A DNA stretch of 64,000 bases from Bacteroidota bacterium (GCA_018266915.1 JAFDZM010000030.1:1-64000), one strand, 5' to 3'. Positions 1-8,266 are shown, counted from the first letter of the stretch. A program made the numbers and translations. Notes: generated by a model from the sequence alone, not told the origin.

Positions 1-20
1 CGCGCTCTTTTTTAAGACAT

Positions 21-50
21 AAAAAATGGCCGGAATTTCTTCCGACCATT
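21..50 (-). terminator. Rho-independent terminator-like hairpin reading leftwards
   Basis: On the minus strand an 11-bp stem (AATGGTCGGAA with TTCCGGCCATT, one G-U pair) closes a GAAA tetraloop and is followed by a T run. It would stop a transcript running towards the left window edge. No minus-strand gene lies immediately to its right, so it may end an unseen RNA or act as a leader attenuator for a gene left of the window. Confidence 0.5.
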
Positions 51-234
51 CGTGCCTTAACGGGCTTTTTTTGTTGGCTTTATATTCAGCTAATATTTAA
101 AATAAACATTTGTTTTATTAACCTATTTGCTTGTTTTACCCGAACAAAAACACGGCTAAAAGGTTAAAGCCTATACGATTTGTCGACCTAATGTAATCTT
201 CGTAAAGAAATTAGATGTTTAAACATATATTTAT

Positions 235-242
235 TACCTTTG
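235..242 (+). promoter_or_regulatory. Bacteroidota -7 promoter box for yceI
   Basis: TACCTTTG matches the TAnnTTTG -7 consensus of the Bacteroidota primary sigma factor and lies 25 bp before the yceI start codon. The -33 element is weak (TTAG about 20 bp upstream). Confidence 0.55.
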
Positions 243-267
243 ATTCATAAAACAATCAGTTAAAACC

Positions 268-810
268 ATGGAAACACAAACAGCAACAAAATGGGCCATA
301 GACCCAATGCACTCTGAAGTACAGTTTAAAGTAAAACACCTTGTTATTTCAACTGTAAGTGGTTTCTTCAAAAGCTTTGAAGGAACAGTAGAATCTGAAA
401 ATGAAGATTTCCAGGACGCGAAAATCAACTTCTCTATTGATATCAATAGCATCGATACCAACCAGACCATGCGCGATGAGCACCTGAAAGGTCCTGAGTT
501 TTTTGAATCTGAAAAATATCCTCATATTAAATTCCAATCAACTTCTTTCAAAAAGACAGACGATGACGAATTCGAATTAAAAGGTGACCTGACTATTAAA
601 GACGTTACCAAACCGGTTACTTTGGAAGTTGAATTCGGTGGCGCAGCTACCGACTTTTATGGCAACACTAAAGCAGGTTTCGAAATCACCGGTAAGATCA
701 ACCGTAAAGAATTCGGTTTGACCTGGGATGGCGTAACCGAAGCTGGTTCAGTTGTAGTTGGCGAAGATATTAAGCTGACTATAAACGCACAGCTTGCAAA
801 ACAAGCGTAA
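268..810 (+). CDS. YceI family lipid-binding-like protein
   Basis: This 180-residue protein has the YceI beta-barrel (lipocalin-like) pattern: 'WAIDPMHSEVQFKVKHL' at the N-terminus, an 'FKSFEGTV' strand, 'DANQT/RDEHLK-FF..YP.I.F' in the middle and the 'GDLTIKDVTKPVTLEVEF' segment. Family members bind isoprenoid or other amphiphilic ligands. It has no signal peptide, so this copy is predicted to be cytoplasmic, unlike E. coli YceI. It stands alone, with its own -7 promoter box and a strong terminator behind the stop. The physiological ligand cannot be told from sequence. Confidence 0.9.
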   Translation: METQTATKWAIDPMHSEVQFKVKHLVISTVSGFFKSFEGTVESENEDFQDAKINFSIDINSIDTNQTMRDEHLKGPEFFESEKYPHIKFQSTSFKKTDDDEFELKGDLTIKDVTKPVTLEVEFGGAATDFYGNTKAGFEITGKINRKEFGLTWDGVTEAGSVVVGEDIKLTINAQLAKQA

Positions 811-813
811 TTT

Positions 814-846
814 GATTTCGGAATTCGGATTGCCGATTTCGGAATT
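814..846 (+). repeat. CGGAA-type stop-codon-linked intergenic repeat, copy 1
   Basis: Directly after the yceI stop lies a 33-bp element made of GATTTCGGAATTCGGATT and a second GATTTCGGAATT. Related copies follow the stop codons at 1736, 9478 and 63386. The unit contains internal inverted repeats of CGGAAT. Confidence 0.7.
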
Positions 847-860
847 ATATAATTCAAAAG

Positions 861-887
861 CCATTTGCTCACACAAATGGTTTTTTT
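861..887 (+). terminator. Rho-independent terminator of yceI
   Basis: CCATTTG and CAAATGG form a 7-bp stem with a 6-base loop, followed by seven T residues. It sits 50 bp after the yceI stop and before the next plus-strand gene. Confidence 0.85.
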
Positions 888-947
888 GTTTTCAAATAAA
901 TCGGGTAATAATCCGTACTTTTAAGGAGATTGAAAACCTGTAACCTG

Positions 948-1736
948 ATGAACCGCACCCTCCTGCTGATAATGATTGCAACATTATTCAGCTGTAAAAA
1001 CTCTGCCATCAAAAAAAACGATAATAGTAAAGACACTATTTCAAATACTCATGTTTTAGCAAACAAAGAACCGAATATCATCAGCGGAAATGAAACGGAT
1101 ATGGTTTACATAAGTACTGATGATGGTGATACATTGGGATATACAAAAGGCGAATTAAGAAAAATATTAAAAGCATTTCCGGAGCTTACAGACGAATTTC
1201 CCCGCCCACCAGATGAAAGTTATGCAAGTGCAAAGAATATTAGGGTTGATCTTGGCAATAATAGTACGTTTAGTCTTGATTGCGAGTTGTGTCGGGATGA
1301 CTATTATAGAGTGTACGCCTATTTTTTAAAAATGAGCGACGGCAATGAACAATACAAAGTAGAAAGAGAAAGGTTAATAAAACTATATAGAGATATTGGT
1401 TTTATAACCGCCAGGTTAGAAAATTGGGGAAACGGTTATGGTCATCTATCCAGGCGTATCTTAGGTTACGCGGAATATTCAGTTTATCGGCTTAGCGCTG
1501 ATAAAAATGAGGGGTATTTTAAAAAATCATACGATATCAAAAAGCAAAAGGCGCTTTATATAGCGATGTTAAAGCAAACAATTGATGACGAAGTAAATAA
1601 TGATACTGAAACTTTGCCGAAAGACAAACCCAGCCGAAAGAAAGAGTTACTTAAAACAGTCGATGAGATAAACAGTTTAATAACTGACTACTTTTATTTA
1701 AAAATGACCCAACAATTTCAAAGTTCAAACTATTAA
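948..1736 (+). CDS. Hypothetical lipoprotein
   Basis: From the ATG at 948 the product is 262 residues and starts with a clear lipoprotein signal, [16 protein letters not shown], with the lipobox LFSC. A TTG at 930 in the same frame would add six residues before the signal and is less likely. The mature part is charged, rich in Lys, Asp and Tyr, and has no domain I recognise. Predicted location is the periplasmic face of the inner or outer membrane. It is followed by a repeat element and the Sua5-type gene, but the two do not look functionally linked. Function unknown. Confidence 0.7.
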   Translation: MNRTLLLIMIATLFSCKNSAIKKNDNSKDTISNTHVLANKEPNIISGNETDMVYISTDDGDTLGYTKGELRKILKAFPELTDEFPRPPDESYASAKNIRVDLGNNSTFSLDCELCRDDYYRVYAYFLKMSDGNEQYKVERERLIKLYRDIGFITARLENWGNGYGHLSRRILGYAEYSVYRLSADKNEGYFKKSYDIKKQKALYIAMLKQTIDDEVNNDTETLPKDKPSRKKELLKTVDEINSLITDYFYLKMTQQFQSSNY

Positions 1737-1770
1737 ATCCGAAATCGGAATTCCGAAATTCGAAATTCAA
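1735..1770 (-). repeat. CGGAA-type stop-codon-linked intergenic repeat, copy 2 (inverted)
   Basis: This fills the gap between the lipoprotein stop and the Sua5-type start. Read on the minus strand it contains TTTCGGAATTCCGATTTCGG, matching copies 1, 3 and 4. It begins inside the stop codon and ends three bases before the next ATG. Confidence 0.65.
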
Positions 1771-1773
1771 AGC

Positions 1774-2394
1774 ATGCTGATAAAGATATATCCAGAAAAC
1801 CCAAACCCGAAAGCAATTGAACAGGTAGCCGATGTACTTCGTCGCGGCGGATTGATCATCTACCCTACCGATACAGTTTATGGTTTGGGATGTGATATCA
1901 CTAATCACAAAGCAATTGAAAAAATCTGTCAGATCAGGAATATTAAGCCCGATAAAGCCAATTTTTCATTTATCTGCTACGACCTAAGCCATATTTCCGA
2001 TTATATCAAACCGATTGACAATGCGACATTCCGTGTATTAAAAAAGGCATTACCCGGACCATTCACTTTTATTTTTAATGCGAACCATAATGTGCCGCGC
2101 CTATTGAGTTCCAATAAGAAAACAGTAGGTATCCGTGTTCCTGATAATAACATCGCCCGTGAAATAGTGAAGGTTCTTGGAAACCCCATCCTATCTACCT
2201 CTATTCACGATGATGACGATATCATTGAATATTCTACCGATCCTGAATTGATTGAAGAGAAATATGCAGACAAAGTGGATATAGTGATCGACGGTGGATA
2301 TGGCGGCAATATACCATCTACCATTGTGGATTGTACTTCAGGCGAATTTGAGATTGTCCGTGAAGGTAAGGGAGAATTGGAGTTGTATTTATAA
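1774..2394 (+). CDS. L-threonylcarbamoyladenylate synthase (Sua5/YciO/YrdC)
   Basis: The 206-residue protein matches the YrdC-like family over its whole length: '[21 protein letters not shown]' near residue 25, the nucleotide-contacting 'KIRQIR/KP' type segment, and a C-terminal '[25 protein letters not shown]' block with the conserved PSTI(V)D. Members make threonylcarbamoyl-AMP from Thr, bicarbonate and ATP for the t6A37 modification of ANN-decoding tRNAs. Another t6A pathway gene, tsaB, lies at 28.8 kb. It lacks the extra C-terminal Sua5 domain, so it is the short YrdC/YciO form. A YciO-like paralogue without this activity cannot be excluded. Confidence 0.88.
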   Translation: MLIKIYPENPNPKAIEQVADVLRRGGLIIYPTDTVYGLGCDITNHKAIEKICQIRNIKPDKANFSFICYDLSHISDYIKPIDNATFRVLKKALPGPFTFIFNANHNVPRLLSSNKKTVGIRVPDNNIAREIVKVLGNPILSTSIHDDDDIIEYSTDPELIEEKYADKVDIVIDGGYGGNIPSTIVDCTSGEFEIVREGKGELELYL

Positions 2395-2431
2395 AGATTT
2401 GCTATATTCGTTTAAACCTAATCACAATACA

Positions 2432-2884
2432 ATGGAACGCAAGCCCCTCTCCCATGATATGACTCTTAGCAGGGTCATTAATGTTAGTATAATCGTAGCA
2501 TTTTCGGTGATATTTTTTAAAACCACAGTACCGTGGTGGATGTACCTGGTTATAGTAATCATTGCGGGGCAAATGATCGCTTTTGTATTTTATCTGCCTG
2601 ACAGGATCGAGTTTGATGATAAGAACATTTACATTGATAGATCAGGTGGTGAAATTACGGTTGATATGAGGGACATTTACACCGTAAAAATAACTCCATA
2701 TGCTGTAAACAGGAGCAGATATATGTGGAAGATTAAATACGAGGTTAACGGTATAAAGAAGGCTGCAAGATTTTATCCTGATTATGATCGCGTTGCACTT
2801 GATGAGTTTACTGATCTGGTAAAACTAAAGAATCCTGACGCCACGATTGATTATTCGACCAATACATTTGATTTTGATATGTGA
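2432..2884 (+). CDS. Small membrane protein with two N-terminal transmembrane helices
   Basis: A 150-residue protein starting MERKPLSHDMTLSR. Two hydrophobic helices lie at about residues 13-30 and 33-52 (VINVSIIVAFSVIFF and WWMYLVIVIIAGQMIAFVF). A soluble C-terminal part of beta-strand character follows (IEFDDKNIYI, VDMRDIYTVKI), resembling PH-like or DUF-type domains seen behind double helices. A longer reading frame extends into the preceding gene, but the ATG at 2432 gives a clean start after that gene's stop. It converges with trpA with only 2 bp between stops. Function unknown. Confidence 0.65.
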   Translation: MERKPLSHDMTLSRVINVSIIVAFSVIFFKTTVPWWMYLVIVIIAGQMIAFVFYLPDRIEFDDKNIYIDRSGGEITVDMRDIYTVKITPYAVNRSRYMWKIKYEVNGIKKAARFYPDYDRVALDEFTDLVKLKNPDATIDYSTNTFDFDM

Positions 2885-2886
2885 TA

Positions 2887-3657
2887 CTACGGTCTTATCG
2901 ACTTCACAAACTCCGGTATCTTTTCTAAATAATTGTCATTCGCTAAAAACTTCACAAATGCACTGCCCACAATAGCACCAAGGGCATATTCACAAGCTTT
3001 GGTGAAAGCTTCATTATTAGAGATACCGAACCCAATAACCGCCGGGTTTTTCAGTTGCATGGCTTTAATACGTTTGTAGTAATTCTCAATGGCGTTGGAT
3101 ACCTGAAGATTTTTACCGGTGATGGATGAAGAAGATAGCAGGTAAATAAAGCTATTGGTGAGGCTATCAATCTTGCGGATACGTTCTTCAGAAGTCTGCG
3201 GGGTAACCAGGAAAATATTACTCAGACCATTATCAATGAAATACTTCGAGTACAAATTCTCATATTCATACATCGGCAGATCAGGTACGATAACACCATC
3301 TACTCCTACTTCAGCTGCCTTTTTGCAGAACCTTTCAATACCATATTGAACCATTGGGTTTACATACCCCATTAATAGGATCGGTATGCTGACGCGTTTG
3401 CGCAGGTCTATCAACTCTTCGAATAATTGATTCAGGTTCATGCCATTCTCCAGCGCTTTTTCTGAGCTGTGCTGAATAGTCGGTCCATCAGCAACCGGAT
3501 CAGAATACGGGAAACCTATTTCCAGGAAATCTACGCCGGCTTTCTCCAGTGCTTCGGCAATATCTAGTGTGGTATTTAGCTCAGGGTATCCGGCAGTAAA
3601 GTAGATGGATAACAGGTTATCTTTTTTTGATTCGAAGAGTTTGTTTAGTCGGTTCAT
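2887..3657 (-). CDS. trpA: Tryptophan synthase alpha subunit
   Basis: Cleaves indole-3-glycerol phosphate to indole and glyceraldehyde 3-phosphate; indole is channelled to TrpB. Seen: 'LSIYFTAGYPELNTT', the catalytic Glu in 'FLEIGFPYSDPVADGPTIQ' (with the loop-2 Asp), 'PVIGFGISNNEA' and 'GAIVGSAFVK' for phosphate binding. The length of 256 residues is slightly short but normal for Bacteroidota. The ATG at 3657 is preferred over one 9 bp upstream because the family starts at 'MNRLNKLF'. It is the last gene of the trp operon, separated from trpB by a repeat-filled spacer. Confidence 0.96.
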   Translation of the reverse strand: MNRLNKLFESKKDNLLSIYFTAGYPELNTTLDIAEALEKAGVDFLEIGFPYSDPVADGPTIQHSSEKALENGMNLNQLFEELIDLRKRVSIPILLMGYVNPMVQYGIERFCKKAAEVGVDGVIVPDLPMYEYENLYSKYFIDNGLSNIFLVTPQTSEERIRKIDSLTNSFIYLLSSSSITGKNLQVSNAIENYYKRIKAMQLKNPAVIGFGISNNEAFTKACEYALGAIVGSAFVKFLANDNYLEKIPEFVKSIRP

Positions 3658-3662
3658 TTTGG

Positions 3663-3733
3663 TCAATAGTCAATGGTCAATAGACCATAGTAAAACAAAA
3701 AGGCCATGGACTATCGACCATGGTCTATGGACA
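3663..3733. repeat. Local-word intergenic repeat between trpB and trpA
   Basis: About 70 bp built from TCAATAGTC/GGTCAATAG and CCATGG/CTATGGAC words in direct and inverted order. On the minus (transcribed) strand two CCATGG copies flank an 8-base loop and are followed by CCTTTTTGTTTT, so it could act as a partial terminator or processing site that sets trpA apart from trpB. Confidence 0.6.
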
Positions 3734-3734
3734 T

Positions 3735-4916
3735 TTAATATCCGAAATATTTAATATACGTACTCAAGTCCTTATCCCCCCTGCCTGAAATACAGATCAC
3801 CACATTATCATCCTTTTTGAAAGTCATCTTCTCCAAATATGCCAGGGCATGTGCTGTTTCTATAGCCGGGATTATCCCTTCCAGTTGCGAGCAAAGCAAA
3901 CCAGCTTGCAAGGCTTCGTCATCGGTGATACTTACATATTGTGCGCGATGCACCTTATACAAATGCGCATGCTGCGGACCGATGCCCGGATAATCCAAAC
4001 CGGCTGAGATAGAATACGGTTCTACCACCTGGCCGTCGTCTGTCTGCATCAAAATGGTACGGCTTCCGTGCAAAACCCCCTCGCGACCTAAGAACGTCGT
4101 AGCTGCTGAATGACCGCTTTCTACCCCTTGTCCCGCAGCTTCGACGGCGATCAACTTTACAGATTCATCATCCAGAAAATGATAAAACATCCCCATCGCA
4201 TTGCTGCCACCGCCTACACAGGCCATTACATATTGCGGTAGTTCATTTCCGGTATGCTCCAGCAATTGCTTTTTAGTTTCCTGTGAAATTATTGACTGAA
4301 ACTGCGCCACCATTTCAGGATATGGATATGGCCCTACTACCGAGCCAATAATATAATGTGTATCAACCGGGTTATTGATCCAGTCGCGCATTGCCTCGTT
4401 AGTTGCATCCTTCAGGGTTTTACTACCTGATGTAGCCGGAACCACCTTTGCACCCAGCATCTTCATACGCGAAACATTTGGTGCCTGGCGCTCCATATCC
4501 ACTTCACCCATGTATACTACGCATTCGATACCCATTAAAGCGCAAACTGTAGCCGTTGCCACACCATGCTGACCGGCGCCTGTTTCTGCGATGATCCGTT
4601 TTTTGCCCAAGCGTCGGGCCAGCAAAATCTGCCCAATTGCATTATTGATCTTATGCGAACCGGTATGGTTCAGGTCTTCTCGCTTGAAAAATATATTGGC
4701 GCCATATTTTTCAGAATATCTTTTAGCGGGATACAGTGGCGAAGGCCGCCCAACATAGTCTCTCAAAAGCTGTTCAAATTCAGCTTTAAAACCGGGGTCG
4801 TTCAATATCTGGACATACTGCTGTCTTAGTTCTTCCACATTGGGATACAGCATTTCGGGGATATAAGCCCCGCCAAAATCACCATAGTACCCGTGTTCGT
4901 TAACTCCGTATTTCAT
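3735..4916 (-). CDS. trpB: Tryptophan synthase beta subunit
   Basis: Condenses indole with L-serine to L-tryptophan using pyridoxal phosphate. Seen: N-terminal '[12 protein letters not shown]', the PLP lysine in '[18 protein letters not shown]', '[14 protein letters not shown]', the phosphate-binding '[12 protein letters not shown]' and the C-terminal '[16 protein letters not shown]'. At 393 residues it has the usual length of TrpB1, the type that pairs with TrpA. Its ATG overlaps the trpF stop by 4 bp, so translation of the two is probably coupled. Confidence 0.97.
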   Translation of the reverse strand: MKYGVNEHGYYGDFGGAYIPEMLYPNVEELRQQYVQILNDPGFKAEFEQLLRDYVGRPSPLYPAKRYSEKYGANIFFKREDLNHTGSHKINNAIGQILLARRLGKKRIIAETGAGQHGVATATVCALMGIECVVYMGEVDMERQAPNVSRMKMLGAKVVPATSGSKTLKDATNEAMRDWINNPVDTHYIIGSVVGPYPYPEMVAQFQSIISQETKKQLLEHTGNELPQYVMACVGGGSNAMGMFYHFLDDESVKLIAVEAAGQGVESGHSAATTFLGREGVLHGSRTILMQTDDGQVVEPYSISAGLDYPGIGPQHAHLYKVHRAQYVSITDDEALQAGLLCSQLEGIIPAIETAHALAYLEKMTFKKDDNVVICISGRGDKDLSTYIKYFGY

Positions 4917-5527
4917 CGTAATAGTTCGAATGCGTTTTTTAATTTTTCAATGTCTTTCAGTCCGGGCTCAATTTCAAAGCGGCTGTTCAGATCAACCCCG
5001 TGAAACTGAGGATGTTTGATCGACTTCACTTCTTCCAAATTATCCAGGCTCAATCCCCCGCTTAAAAAGAAAGGGATATCCAGTTTATATTTATCTAACA
5101 ACGACCAATCAAAGCTCTGTCCTGAGCCACCATGTTTATCCGTTTTTGTGTCAAAAAGGAAAAAGTCAACGCTACCAACGTATTGGTTCAACCGTTCGAA
5201 ATCAAAATCCTGGTCAATACCAAAAGCTTTCAGTACTGTTACCTTATTCTTGAATTCCGCACAAAACTCCGGGTCTTCATTCCCATGTAACTGTATGGCA
5301 TCAAAATGATATTTATCGATTAGTTGATGTATCGTTCCTGCCGTTTCATTCACAAAAACAGCAGTTTTTTCAATAGTGCCTGGCACAATAGCTAAGGTCT
5401 CATCACTAAGTTCAGCAGCAAAGCGTGGCGAAGGTGCATAGCAGATAAACCCCACATAATCGGGCTTTAATGCTGTAACGGATTCAATATTTCCGCGGTA
5501 TTTCAGTCCGCAAATCTTTATATGCAT
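4913..5527 (-). CDS. trpF: Phosphoribosylanthranilate isomerase
   Basis: Converts N-(5-phosphoribosyl)anthranilate to CdRP by an Amadori rearrangement. Seen: 'MHIKICGL' with the catalytic Cys, '[16 protein letters not shown]', '[12 protein letters not shown]', the catalytic Asp region '[22 protein letters not shown]' and '[11 protein letters not shown]'. It has 204 residues, the normal size, and is a stand-alone enzyme, not fused to TrpC. Its start codon abuts the trpD stop. The next enzyme in the pathway, TrpC, is not encoded in this operon. Confidence 0.95.
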   Translation of the reverse strand: MHIKICGLKYRGNIESVTALKPDYVGFICYAPSPRFAAELSDETLAIVPGTIEKTAVFVNETAGTIHQLIDKYHFDAIQLHGNEDPEFCAEFKNKVTVLKAFGIDQDFDFERLNQYVGSVDFFLFDTKTDKHGGSGQSFDWSLLDKYKLDIPFFLSGGLSLDNLEEVKSIKHPQFHGVDLNSRFEIEPGLKDIEKLKNAFELLR

Positions 5528-6519
5528 TAGTTACTGCTTATCAATGTTTTAAAACTGTTCAATGCGCTTTTGCTCAACAAAGCTTCATCCGCCTCATAAA
5601 AGCAATCGCCAAACGTTTTCTCAGGGTGAATAGTTTTAATGGCTAATGCTGCATTGCAAACCACTACGTTATTTTGTGCGGTGGTGCCATCTCCATTCAG
5701 TATTCCCATAAATATATCTGCTGATTCTTTCACGGTGCTTCCCCCTCCTATTTCAGCCGGATCGAGCTTTTCGAAGCCTAAGTTCTCTATGCTGTTGATC
5801 TTTTCGCCTTCGGCAGAAAAAGTTTTAAAGTCACCTGTTAATGATATTTCGTCATAGCCATCCAAAGCATTCAGGATAGTATATTTTACATCTGATTTTT
5901 GGTACAGGTAAGCGTATATACGCGCCAGCTCCAGGTTAAAAACACCTACCATTTGGTTTTTAGGTTTGGCTGGGTTTACCATTGGCCCAAGCATATTGAA
6001 GAAGGTTTTTACACCCAACTCCCTACGTATCGGAGCAACCGTTTTCATAGCCGGGTGGAACAATGGTGCATGCAGAAAGCAGATATTGGCTTTATCCAAT
6101 CCCTTATTCAGTTTATCGCTTTCATTGGTAAACTGGTAACCCAAAAATTCCATCACATTTGATGAACCACAACCGGATGATACACCATAATTACCATGCT
6201 TGGCCACTTTATATCCCGCACCTGCCACAACAAATGATGCAAGCGTAGATATATTAAAAGTATCTTTCCCATCGCCACCGGTACCGCAAAGATCGATCAG
6301 TTCGTTTGTTTCTAAATTGGCTGGTAAACACAGATCAAGCATGGCGTCGCGGAAGCCTTCTAACTCATCAACAGTAATAGTACGCATGCAATAGGCGGTC
6401 ATAAATGCCGCCATTTGCGAATTATTGTATTTTCCCTGCGCAATGTTGGTCAGAATCTCTTTCGACTGCTCGCGGGTAAATGTTTTATGCTCAAATAAAT
6501 GGTTTAATATTGCTTTCAT
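5527..6519 (-). CDS. trpD: Anthranilate phosphoribosyltransferase
   Basis: Transfers phosphoribose from PRPP to anthranilate. Seen: 'DLCGTGGDGKDTFNISTLASFVVAGAG' (PRPP-binding glycine loop), 'KHGNYGVSSGCGSSNVMEFLGY', and 'RRELGVKTFFNMLGPMVNPAKP'. I chose the ATG at 6519, giving 330 residues, because the family begins at 'MKAILNHLFE' and because the upstream in-frame start would lie inside the attenuator hairpin. It is the first enzyme gene behind the leader peptide; trpE and trpG are not upstream as is usual. Confidence 0.96.
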   Translation of the reverse strand: MKAILNHLFEHKTFTREQSKEILTNIAQGKYNNSQMAAFMTAYCMRTITVDELEGFRDAMLDLCLPANLETNELIDLCGTGGDGKDTFNISTLASFVVAGAGYKVAKHGNYGVSSGCGSSNVMEFLGYQFTNESDKLNKGLDKANICFLHAPLFHPAMKTVAPIRRELGVKTFFNMLGPMVNPAKPKNQMVGVFNLELARIYAYLYQKSDVKYTILNALDGYDEISLTGDFKTFSAEGEKINSIENLGFEKLDPAEIGGGSTVKESADIFMGILNGDGTTAQNNVVVCNAALAIKTIHPEKTFGDCFYEADEALLSKSALNSFKTLISSN

Positions 6520-6532
6520 GTTAATGGCTAAT

Positions 6533-6558
6533 AAAAAAGGGCTGCCTTGTGGCAACCC
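6533..6558 (-). terminator. trp attenuator terminator (hairpin 3:4)
   Basis: On the minus strand GGGTTGCC and GGCAGCCC form an 8-bp stem (one G-U) with loop ACAA, followed by six T residues, 14 bp before the trpD ATG. A competing arm at 6589-6597 (minus strand GGCAGTCCC) is nearly identical to the 3' arm and can pair with GGGTTGCC as an antiterminator. A third hairpin, 6597-6615, can pair CTTAACGA with TCGTAAG and contains the leader stop codon in its loop. This is the classical arrangement of regions 1-4 of a transcription attenuator. Confidence 0.88.
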
Positions 6559-6603
6559 TTCTTGTATATATCATTTTTAAACAAACATGGGACTGCCTTA
6601 CGA

Positions 6604-6648
6604 TTACTCGTTAAGCCACCACCAATTGTTGTTTAACACTTTGTTCAT
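6604..6648 (-). CDS. trpL: trp operon leader peptide with three Trp codons
   Basis: A 14-codon frame on the minus strand encodes MNKVLNNNWWWLNE, with TGG TGG TGG in tandem. Trp is about 1% of average protein, so three in a row in a 14-residue peptide next to a trp operon is strong evidence for a ribosome-stalling leader. The stop codon lies in the loop of the 1:2 hairpin and the terminator follows about 45 bp later. Expected behaviour (inferred from the E. coli-type mechanism): scarce charged tRNA-Trp stalls the ribosome on the Trp codons, the 2:3 antiterminator forms and trpDFBA is transcribed; otherwise the 3:4 terminator forms. Confidence 0.9.
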   Translation of the reverse strand: MNKVLNNNWWWLNE

Positions 6649-6660
6649 GATCTTGTGCGA

Positions 6661-6691
6661 CAAATATGGAAATAGTTTTTACTAAAAGCAA
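6661..6691 (-). promoter_or_regulatory. Promoter of the trp operon
   Basis: On the minus strand CATATTTG (6661-6668) is one mismatch from the TAnnTTTG -7 box, with TTGC (6688-6691) 19 bp upstream as the -33 element. Transcription would start about 6 bp before trpL, leaving a very short lead to the leader peptide. The promoter lies back to back with that of the potassium channel gene. Confidence 0.55.
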
Positions 6692-6700
6692 GCATAATTA

Positions 6701-6708
6701 TATTTTTG
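6701..6708 (+). promoter_or_regulatory. Bacteroidota -7 promoter box for the KirBac gene
   Basis: TATTTTTG matches TAnnTTTG and lies 40 bp before the ATG at 6748. A TTG that could start the frame at 6706 overlaps this box, which argues that 6748 is the true start. Confidence 0.6.
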
Positions 6709-6747
6709 GTTGATTGGATTGATCAATCAACTCCATCAACCCACAAC

Positions 6748-7689
6748 ATGCCCATCCACAAACGCAAATTTAACCCGGAAGATGACTTAGGTTTTGGCAC
6801 CCAGCCGGTGCTTAAGAATCAGCCATTAATACGGCAGGACGGTTCAATCAACGTTAAACGCCGTGGGTTGCCATTTTATAATACCGCAAATAATTATCAT
6901 AAACTCATTACCATGAGTTGGGGTAAATTCTGGTCCCTCGTGTTGTCTTGTTATTTAATTATCAATACCATCTTCGCCTTTATCTACCTATTTATAGGTG
7001 TCGAGAATCTAAACGGTGCCGAGGGAACAAACACTTATCAGCACTTTTGGGATGCCGTTTTCTTTTCGGCTCAAACTATCTCGACGGTAGGTTACGGGCA
7101 TATCAGTCCCAGGGGTATGGCGGCAAACAGTGTCGCAGCTTTGGAGTCAATGATGGGCCTGCTTGCTTTTGCATTAGCAACAGGTCTTTTATATGGGCGA
7201 TTTTCTCGCCCTACAGCTAAAATTGTTTACAGCGAAAACTTATTGGTGGCCCCTTACCAGGAAAATGGAAAGGGCTTGATGTTCAGGATGGCCAATTTAC
7301 GCCGAAATACGCTTATCGACCTGCAAATGGAAATCATCTTCTCCTACAATGAAAATGTAAATGGCAAACTGGTTCGGCGGTTCTTTCCACTCGAGCTGGA
7401 AAGAAAAAGGGTAAGTATACTTACTCTAAGCTGGACAGTAGTTCATCCTCTGGATGAAAATAGCCCGCTGAAAGATATGACGCCTGAAGATCTTAGAGGT
7501 ACACAGGCAAGCGTAGCGATATTATTAAAGGCGTTTGATGATACTTTTTCGCAAACCGTACACTCCCGTACTTCTTATACATGCGATGATATTATATGGG
7601 ATGCCAAATTTACCCCGGCATTTGACCGAGATGAAGATGGTACAATCGTATTAAATCTGCATAAAATTGGTGATTTTGTGAGGCTGTAA
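6748..7689 (+). CDS. Inward-rectifier potassium channel (KirBac-type)
   Basis: A 313-residue inner-membrane channel subunit. The order is a cytoplasmic N-terminus with a slide-helix region, an outer helix (about 60-83, 'FWSLVLSCYLIINTIFAFIYLFIG'), a pore helix with the K+ selectivity filter TVGYG at residues 113-117, an inner helix (about 127-150, 'SVAALESMMGLLAFALATGLLYGRF'), and a C-terminal immunoglobulin-like cytoplasmic domain beginning 'RPTAKIVYSENLLVAPY'. That order is diagnostic of Kir channels. It presumably acts as a tetramer passing K+. It is monocistronic and divergent from the trp operon. Confidence 0.93.
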   Translation: MPIHKRKFNPEDDLGFGTQPVLKNQPLIRQDGSINVKRRGLPFYNTANNYHKLITMSWGKFWSLVLSCYLIINTIFAFIYLFIGVENLNGAEGTNTYQHFWDAVFFSAQTISTVGYGHISPRGMAANSVAALESMMGLLAFALATGLLYGRFSRPTAKIVYSENLLVAPYQENGKGLMFRMANLRRNTLIDLQMEIIFSYNENVNGKLVRRFFPLELERKRVSILTLSWTVVHPLDENSPLKDMTPEDLRGTQASVAILLKAFDDTFSQTVHSRTSYTCDDIIWDAKFTPAFDRDEDGTIVLNLHKIGDFVRL

Positions 7690-7756
7690 TTAGGTTGTAG
7701 TAGTTGTAAAGGTTGTATTGGTTATAAAGGTTAGGAGAAAACAGCAATTACGACTA
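7690..7756. repeat. Local-word intergenic repeat between convergent genes
   Basis: The spacer between the two stops contains GGTTGTAGTAGTTGTAAAGG-type words (GTTGTA four times) on the left and the complementary TTACGACTATTACAAC on the right. It can fold back on itself and may serve as a bidirectional terminator. Confidence 0.55.
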
Positions 7757-8158
7757 TTACAACTTCGCCTGACAAAGCTCAATAAGCACCCCATTGGCAC
7801 TTTTTGGGTGAAGAAAGCACACTAATTTATTATCGGCGCCTTCTTTGGGCTGATCGTTCAAAAGCACAAATCCTTCCTTTTTAAGACGTTCCATTTCGGC
7901 TACAATGTCCTCTACATCAAAGGCTATGTGGTGTATTCCCTCGCCTCTTTTCTCGATGAATTTATGGATAGGACTATCAATAGATGAGGGCTCAAGCAAT
8001 TCAATTTTATTGGGCCCTGATTTCAGAAACGCTGTTCTAACTCCCTCTGAAGCAACAGCTTCTATTTTGTATACAGTTGTATTTAATAGTTTCTCATAGA
8101 TCATCCCTGCCCCTGCTATATCCTTTACCGCTATGCCGATGTGCTCTATCTTTCTCAT
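7757..8158 (-). CDS. mce: Methylmalonyl-CoA epimerase (VOC family)
   Basis: Interconverts (S)- and (R)-methylmalonyl-CoA in the propionate/succinate pathway. The 133-residue protein is one pair of VOC beta-alpha-beta-beta-beta units: 'KIEHIGIAVKDI' with the metal His, 'FLKSGPNKIELLEP' with a Glu, 'GIHHIAFDVEDI' with the second His and 'NGVLIELCQ' with the last Glu. Length and metal ligands fit the family. The ATG at 8158 is preferred to a TTG at 8173. The mutase genes are not in this window. Confidence 0.9.
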   Translation of the reverse strand: MRKIEHIGIAVKDIAGAGMIYEKLLNTTVYKIEAVASEGVRTAFLKSGPNKIELLEPSSIDSPIHKFIEKRGEGIHHIAFDVEDIVAEMERLKKEGFVLLNDQPKEGADNKLVCFLHPKSANGVLIELCQAKL

Positions 8159-8234
8159 ACCCAAATATTGCAAATAATTACCTTTATCTGATTATTCCAC
8201 CTTGTTTGGATTGATTTTAAATAAAAACTTTGCA

Positions 8235-8242
8235 TATCTTTG
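8235..8242 (+). promoter_or_regulatory. Bacteroidota -7 promoter box for iscS
   Basis: TATCTTTG matches TAnnTTTG, 24 bp before the iscS ATG at 8267, with a TTG about 21 bp upstream as a possible -33 element. Confidence 0.6.
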
Positions 8243-8266
8243 TATTGTTTAATAATTGATATAAAT

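Noticed and set aside
6706..6747. Longer start (TTG) for the potassium channel gene
   Set aside because: The TTG overlaps the TATTTTTG promoter box and the extra residues are not channel-like; the ATG at 6748 is better.
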